DNA from: Athripsodes cinereus
Taxonomy: Eukaryota; Arthropoda; Insecta; Trichoptera; Leptoceridae
Reading direction: 5' to 3'
Assembly: GCA_947579605.1 (NCBI GenBank)
Contig: OX388325.1
Span: forward strand, 9,605,572-9,669,571
DNA: 64,000 nucleotides
Position numbers and translations under genes: made by a program. Shown piece by piece: positions 58,285 through 64,000 of the stretch. How positions within the stretch are numbered: position 1 is the stretch's first letter; every line of letters starts with the position of its first letter. The notes beneath the pieces are model-generated. The model ran no database searches, was not told the origin of the DNA, and was given only the letters and a program-made list of their open reading frames with translations.

Positions 58285-58480
58285 ATACCAGAGGCCTGAG
58301 TCAATAACACATTTTCCCATTACGTTTTCGTTCCGTTTTCGTTCAAACGTTGACGACGTTGCGAGAACGTGTCAATTTTCGTAGCTACTTGTGTATTTTA
58401 GCTACGAAAATTGATGCGTTCTCGCAACCTCGTCTTGTTTGAACGAAAACGTAACGCTTAAATGTGTTTTGACTAGGCCT
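58285..58480. mobile_element. MITE with AGGCC ends, second short copy
   Basis: AGGCCTGAGTCAATAACACA pairs with TGTGTTTTGACTAGGCCT. The interior holds ACGTTTTCGTTCCG, GCGAGAACGTGTCAATTTTC and a long inverted centre around TAGCTACTTG...GTAGCT. Confidence 0.7.
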
Positions 58481-58639
58481 ACTGATCGTTCATAAACAAA
58501 TAATATATCTCTTTTGTCCGGTTTACCAAAGTTTTTCGACCGGACAGACGCTTAAAAACCTTGATTGTCCGGTCTAAAAATGGACATTTGGCAAACTTAC
58601 CTGCGGTACCAAAAATATTATTTTGACACTGTTGAAGTT

Positions 58640-58855
58640 CTATCTATAGCATCACGTCATATCTACATGTGGGATAGCTAAGAGACTAACTGTATGTAAT
58701 AAATATGCAAGTCATCTTCTACGTGCCAATTAAAATCAGGATGGATGGCATAGATCATTGCTGAACTGTAAATGTTATGTCTTATCCGAGATGGTCTACA
58801 AATACAGGTACACACAAGTACGATATGCCATGATGGTATAGTAGTAGTAGTAGTA
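58640..58855. repeat. SINE body copy with inverted end
   Basis: A plus body at 58645-58780 (GCATCACGTCATATCTACAT, GTAATAAATATGCAAGTCAT) is followed by a short minus piece (CGATATGCCATGATGGTATA, then GTAGTAGTAGTAG). Confidence 0.55.
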
Positions 58856-58859
58856 GAAG

Positions 58860-59896
58860 ATAAAGGACGTAAAGTTACATTATGGCTAAAGATCACTTTA
58901 TTCAATTGTAAGCCGGACATTTCATCTAAGAATAATACAAATTAAATTAATATCTATTATTATTGGTACCTATACTTCATTCTTTCTATCCATGCACTCG
59001 ACAATAACATTAGAAATGCGTGATGTTCACGTGATCAGATGGGCCGCTCGCAGAATAGATACTGGATAGAAATTTCCCAGTGTGAATAATAAAAATATTG
59101 TTAATATGTAATATAAAAAAAAAATACTGTTTTAAGATGATCTTTATTGTAGTGCTCTCAATAATGTCGAGATAACTCGACGAAAACGCTTCAGATTTTT
59201 TATATGTGAAAATTTAACTGTTTTTTTTTCAATATAGGTAATTTATTATAATGTATTTTCAGTGTCAATACACAACCCTTTGGATTATACAAAATTATTG
59301 AATTATAAAAAGATTTACTACAAACTGAAACATGAGGGACCGTTTATCGAAATTTTATGATTATAGGTACCTACCTATATAAAAAAATCTTATTTACTAA
59401 ATGATTTGATTATTTAATTTTAAATTTTTTGAGGCTTATTTTTGGGCAGACTCAGGTAACTGATTGGACTCTTAAATAAGTGTTATTTAAGTAATACATG
59501 GAACAAAATTTTAGAAAGATAATAAAATAATTGATTAAAACATTTTACATGTCAACGTGACATAATGTATATACTTATAGCAAAACAAAAAACATTATTA
59601 ATACGATAACATAGAATAATTAATTAAACACCTTAACAAAGTGTCAACACAAAAATAATTATAGCAAAATGAAAAAACATTATACATGTGATAACATAGA
59701 ATAATTAATAGAACTAAAGTAAAAATAACAAATTTTATAGACTAAATCGGCCCAGTTTTCATATAACATATATTTACTTTGTAAGTGTGTGAATCTTAAT
59801 TTATAAAAGAAATTTGAGGAATTACTGTATGTCGGAATTTAGCACAAAAAGATTTATAAAAAAATTTCAACTAAATTAAAAAAAAGAAACAATTAA
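58860..59896. other. Unassigned AT-rich DNA
   Basis: No gene is supported. A loosely repeated phrase, ACATAGAATAATTAAT with TAGCAAAA, occurs twice (about 59575-59625 and 59655-59712), suggesting an old local duplication. Confidence 0.35.
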
Positions 59897-60141
59897 TCAG
59901 AGAGATGAGGAATCGGACGTGTTTCCAACATTTATCACGAATTGGTCGAAAGCATCATCCATCATTCCATCTGACATCCAAATTATTTTTTCTACTTTAA
60001 TCACGTGTTTTAAACAATTGCTCCAATTTTCCACTGTCACATTGCGAATCGCATTCTCGAATAAAATTTTAACCTAAAGAAGTTTCATTCTTCGCCGAAA
60101 CCTCATTTTTGATTTGCACCCAAATTACCTCTGTGGGGTTA
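59897..60141 (-). pseudogene. mariner/Tc1-type transposase C-terminal remnant
   Basis: The minus strand reads NPTEVIWVQIKNEVSAKNET (the NPxExxWxxxK segment that follows the second catalytic Asp). After a one-base shift it reads VKILFENAIRNVTVENWSNC, then LKHVIKVEKI, and ends SDSSSL with TGA at 59899-59897. It is about 80 codons in all and lacks the rest of the DDE/D domain and any inverted repeat. Confidence 0.7.
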
Positions 60142-60800
60142 CACGGCTAGTGTCTAATATTCACTGTCAAATAATAAAAGACGTATCTATTCGAAAAGAA
60201 GTACAAAAAAATATCTCTAATGTACAATATAAATTAAGGTGACTTTTCCGTGTCGCCGCTATTTCATATTATAATGTATTTCGTTTAATCAATGTATTTG
60301 AATCTGTTGGTAAATATTTTTTTTAACGAAAAGTAGAAGGGGTAATTTCAATATATATGGAAAGATAATTTACACAATTGCAATGAAAATACCTTTTATA
60401 AGGTTTCAAAAGCAAACTTTTAATTATAGTCGCGTGATCGTTAGTGACTTTATAAAAAGGGTACAGTCATTTAAAAGCAATTTAAAAAATACGGAGTAGA
60501 AGAAACAGCCTTTTATTAAAATTTGCCTGGATGTACTAAACGTTCTCAGAATTGTTCACGTGGACAATTGCAGCTTCTCGGTGAATTGACTTTAGATGTA
60601 TGTAGGTATAAAGATAATTATTAATTAATAATACATTTATTAGCAAAGTGGGTGCGTCTGTTTGTTTAGGAAAGATGTTTTACCTTACTTATTATTATTA
60701 TAATATTATATCAAGAATCATTGTAATGTAATTGCTTCTCTCATCTTGGAACTTCTTTGATTATTAGATTTCTAGATATTATCTTATAGAGTCCCCGGTA
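60142..60800. other. Unassigned AT-rich DNA
   Basis: No coding frame, hairpin or repeat of note is recognised. Confidence 0.35.
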
Positions 60801-60802
60801 AG

Positions 60803-61318
60803 AAATAGGCTCCCACTATTTCCATAAGTTTTCGAGTGTCCTGTAAAAGACAGGTGTTCGAAAAAATAAAGACATTTCACATTTCCGAAGACCTCTGCGC
60901 TCTTCGGCATTGGCCGTGAATAGACTTACTGAGCCCACTATAGCCGATAAGTCTAACTTCTATGAGAGGGCTTTTGGTGTTGTTGGACCGGTTATGTGGA
61001 ATCGCCTACCGGTGCTACTGAGAGATAGTCAGACAGTCACTAGCTTCAGAAGCAAATTAAAAACTGTACTCTTCACTGGCGCCCTTGAGACGGTCTAGGG
61101 ACTGTTAAACGGCGTCAAAAATAAAATAAAATCATCCAAAATCATCAACATCATCATCATTATATTCTTATATTCAACGGTGATGACATTTGTCACCCAT
61201 CCCCAATGTCTTAATTTTTTGTTGGCATGGAGAGGACAGCTTGCATGTTTATTATATGCAGCCAGTCTGCTGGCAACCGCTTTCGTGGGATGTGCCGTGA
61301 TGGTATGGTAGTAGTAGT
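60803..61318 (-). repeat. SINE body copy interrupted by a LINE
   Basis: 60803-60882 holds the 3' part of the SINE (AGTTTTCGAGTGTCCTGTAA, through AAAGACATTTCACAT). The body resumes at about 61163 (CAACGGTGATGACATTTGTC, through TTGGCATGGAGAGGACAGCT) and ends GTGCCGTGATGGTATGGTAG. The 280-bp LINE piece lies between the two halves. Confidence 0.75.
60883..61162 (+). mobile_element. LINE 3' end inserted in a SINE
   Basis: The plus frame (60910-61098, extending upstream) reads SNFYERAFGVVGPVMWNRLP, then VTSFRSKLKTVLF, the AF.V..P..WN.LP...R...S...FK..LKT.LF ending of CR1/L2-like ORF2. A short A/T-rich and ATCATCATC tail follows. Confidence 0.75.
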
Positions 61319-61494
61319 TATATTTCCAATATTAATTCCATAGTATGAACAGCGCCTTTGTTATACAATTATTTGAATTTTGGTATGGGAAAGGTTTGCA
61401 AATGACATCTCAAATTAAAAATGTTAACTATATACCTTCTTAAATAATTTAAACAGCTACAAATATATATTAATTGGGTTTGTCTATCTTTCGA

Positions 61495-61690
61495 TATCAT
61501 CACATCTCCCGCAAATGGGGTAACCAGTAATATATTGTCCATTTTGAGCAACAAATTCAAATTATTTTTATTGAAACATAATATAAACACATTAAATACC
61601 TATATGCATGCAATAAAAACAATTTTACATATTTTTATAATATCCATTATTCCCTTAAATTGAGCAGAGCTCGTGCTTTGAGGATTAAGG
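61495..61690. repeat. SINE and LINE 3' fragments
   Basis: 61495-61532 keeps the SINE phrase ATCTCCCGCAAATGGGGTAA. 61650-61690 on the minus strand keeps the LINE terminal phrase CCTCAAAGCACGAGCTCTGC found at 62360. Confidence 0.5.
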
Positions 61691-61884
61691 GTTTTTTCTT
61701 TATATCTTTTAAATATTAAATCTCATATACATATTATAATTTACCATGTATAAAAAAATAACACATTTGACTACAAACGACACAACCATTGCTTCATCTT
61801 ATACACTTGTACACCATCTTCTCACTGAAATAACTTTTTAATATTTAGCTATAATTAAAAATAAGACATTCAGAATGATGCTAC

Positions 61885-62500
61885 TAAAATGAAATTAACC
61901 TTACATATTATGGACCTATGGACCACCCAACCTCAGAACTTTTTAAAGAGTTTCTGGTGCCCACATTGGATAATATTTATAAGAGAAAGGCAGTGTCTCA
62001 GGTTTGTAAAGAGTATTTTGTACAAAAACTCCACTCGCCGGATGATATTAGTGCGTGTCCAAGACTGGGAGGCCTAATTAAGTTACCTCCCAGAAAAACA
62101 TCTGCTGGACAACACCACTATACCCATTTGGGTGTTGTGTGGTACAATAAGCTGAACAAAAAATCTATGTATGATTCTACAAAAAAAATACAGAGTTTTA
62201 AATTGAATCTGAAAGATATTTTTAAATAGCTCTTCAACTGCTTTGTTGTTGAGTTTTGTTAAGAACCTGTATTTGTTTGGTATTTGTAATGTAGATATGT
62301 GTTTATTTTTATTGTTTGGTGAGCGCTATTGTTTTATGTAAATTATATGAAATATGTTTAAACCCTCAAAGCACGAGCACTGCTCAATTTTGAGGGTCAA
62401 ATATGTAATAAATGTGTTTTTTTAGTAATAGGGTGTGTATGTAATATTATTCAATTGTAAATTTTATTTAAATAAAAATATTTGAATTTGAATTTGAACA
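61885..62500 (+). mobile_element. LINE 3' end with GAATTT-repeat tail
   Basis: The plus frame at 61918-62229 (103 codons) reads ACPRLGGLIKLPPRKTSAGQ, then YTHLGVVWYNKL, and ends KLNLKDIFK. This resembles the RLP.R....F...G...WN.LP.......S...FK..LK end of jockey-type ORF2. The 3' UTR ends TTTGAATTTGAATTTGAAC. The SINE phrase AATAAGACATTCAGAATGAT lies just upstream (61861). Confidence 0.65.
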
Positions 62501-62587
62501 TGTATAGACAAATCACACAGACCGAGCTGGTCTCAAATTAATATATGAATTTTGTATTATGGGTACTAACACGACGATACACATAAT

Positions 62588-62848
62588 AATTCTGTACCTG
62601 AGAGCCATTAGGACGTAAGTGCATTTTTGACAAAAATGCCAAAGTTTCGAAAAAAGCGAAAATAACACATTAGTTGTGAGTCTTAAGTACAGAAATGCTT
62701 AGGGTCTACACTATAGGGTCTATGTAATAAGCTGTATATACTATATACAGCTTATTACTAGCAAAAGGTTGAGATTTTTTTGATTAAAAAATTGAATTTG
62801 AAAATGGCATTTTAGTACTTAAGACTAAATGGCTCTCAAGTACAGAAT
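62588..62848. mobile_element. MITE with CTGTAC-type inverted ends and central palindrome
   Basis: ATTCTGTACCTGAGAGCCAT at the left pairs with ATGGCTCTCAAGTACAGAAT at the right. Pairing continues through AAAATGCC/GGCATTTT. The centre holds the perfect palindrome at 62724-62758 (GTAATAAGCTGTATAT and its complement around ACT). No coding sequence is present. Confidence 0.75.
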
Positions 62849-62884
62849 ATATATACAATATACTTAACACATAAACATGTAACA

Positions 62885-63010
62885 CTTAGCCCAGGACAAT
62901 TTGAAAAAGGTCATTATTCATTTTGCTTTGGCCGGGAATCGAGCCCGGGACCTCATGACTCAAAGGCAAGAGTGTTAGCCTCCACGCCACACCGTTCGTC
63001 TTTGCTTATT
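62885..63010 (-). repeat. tRNA-like SINE head (third type)
   Basis: The minus strand reads TGGCGTGGAGGCTAACACTC (A-box-like), then GGGCTCGATTCCCGGCC (B box with T-arm pairing) and CAAAGCAAAATGAATAATGA. The head is well preserved. A body is not obvious. Confidence 0.6.
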
Positions 63011-63075
63011 GTCTTTTGTTTTGTTGTCTTATTGTTTATTGTCTTATTCTACATACATATGTAATTTCACATTTA

Positions 63076-63195
63076 ATTCATTGATAAGGTATGTCACTCA
63101 TCCTGAAAGATTATTTTTGAGATGACCTCTACATTCATTATATTAGCGAGCTCACTGACTACCCCATTTGCGAGAGACGCCGTTGAGATTATTAT
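63076..63195 (-). repeat. SINE body copy, degenerate
   Basis: GATAAGGTATGTCACTCATC, then GAGATGACCTCTACATTCAT and ACTACCCCATTTGCGAGAGA, are in body order, minus orientation. Confidence 0.55.
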
Positions 63196-64000
63196 AATTT
63201 ATTTTTTAACTAAATATTTTATGTTATTGTATTAAACAGTAAAATGTCGCATGTACCTTCTATAATATGTCAAAACCTGAAATTACTATGTATGTACTAG
63301 GAGATTGTAATTTTAATAAAGCCCCTTCAGTAATACCTGTCTTAACCGCACCAGATCCCTGATTAACTATTATAATACTGAGCACTGATGTTACATAATA
63401 TTGTGGTCTACAGATGTTGACGCAAATATCAAACGGATAACCGGATAATTGAATTAATCGGATAAGCGGGTTACCGGGTTAAATTAATTGTTGTATATTA
63501 TCATAAAAAATATTTATTTATTTAACAAATATAATCATAAAATAGATACAAGTAAGAAATAGGATTATCCAACTAGGTAAACCTTTTTTAAGATAATTCT
63601 TACAATCTTTACATTTAATTTACAATGCCGATAAGTTACAAAGTGAACGAAATTGACAATCTTTACATTTGTTTTGAATATATTATACTGAATATGATTG
63701 TCTATATACATTGTTTTATTATAAAACTTGAATTATATTAAAATGAACTTCCACAAAGTTATAATTATCCTCCTTTACACGAGACTTGTTTCTATAAGGA
63801 GGATGTTTAGATTTAAGTTTTTATCAAATAGTCTATGTATTGTTACATATGTCTGTATTAATTGTTATGTTAAATAAAATAAAAATAAAATATTCCAAGT
63901 ACTAGTATAATTATATGAAATATTATCCCTTTATAATTTATTTGTACAACTGAAGAATAAAATATTATATTATTTAACATATTTTACTAAGAACAATACC
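63196..64000. other. Unassigned AT-rich DNA
   Basis: A short run of CGGATAA/ACCGGATAA words lies at 63430-63480, and 63840-63895 ends in an AAATAAAATAAAAATAAAA stretch that could be a LINE tail. No gene is supported. Confidence 0.35.

Noticed and set aside
62920..62995. Functional tRNA gene on the minus strand
   Set aside because: A/B boxes are present, but the acceptor stem does not close and a SINE-type AT-rich tail follows.

Overview
The window looks like part of an arthropod nuclear genome, most likely an insect. It is AT-rich, its genes are split by GT-AG introns, and it is crowded with LINE, SINE, hAT, pogo/mariner and PIF/Harbinger debris. Nothing seen fixes the species. No bacterial, organellar or viral gene set, rRNA, functional tRNA or CRISPR array was recognised.

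Only two host genes can be supported, and they are convergent. (1) On the + strand, 16 coding exons (7521-21248) join in frame into a 919-residue type I membrane protein: signal peptide, a ZP-N-like four-cysteine ectodomain, one membrane span, then an intracellular tail of about 700 residues rich in proline and serine. The tail carries a recurring W/F-D/E-V-x-x-R motif. (2) On the - strand, six exons (40469 down to 26194) encode ORC4, subunit 4 of the origin recognition complex, at 522 residues. It has intact Walker A and B motifs and a charged low-complexity insertion of about 65 residues that appears to be absent from the vertebrate protein.

Layout. 1-7500: LINE 3' ends, two nested hAT elements with 8-bp target duplications, a pogo-like element flanked by TA, and a tRNA-derived SINE. 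7515-21390: the ZP-N gene, whose introns hold a Harbinger-type MITE, a hAT MITE and LINE scraps. 21.4-26.2 kb: intergenic DNA with foldback MITEs and SINEs. 26.2-40.5 kb: ORC4. Its last intron holds a decayed two-gene PIF/Harbinger transposon (transposase on +, Myb/SANT-like accessory gene on -) that itself contains a pogo-like element. Another ORC4 intron holds a jockey-like LINE reverse transcriptase. 40.8-42.7 kb: a LINE with an internally repeated 3' region and a poly(A) tail. 42.7-64 kb: a gene desert made of MITEs, SINEs, LINE 3' ends and a 17-copy, 74-bp tandem array.

The two host genes have no evident functional link. The best-connected system is the transposon community. The Harbinger element in ORC4 shares its terminal TACTCTTGAC motif with a MITE family present three more times in the window, and two of those copies have clean 3-bp CWG target duplications. 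One dispersed tRNA-type SINE family has about 20 full or partial copies. Several elements are nested in ways that give relative ages.
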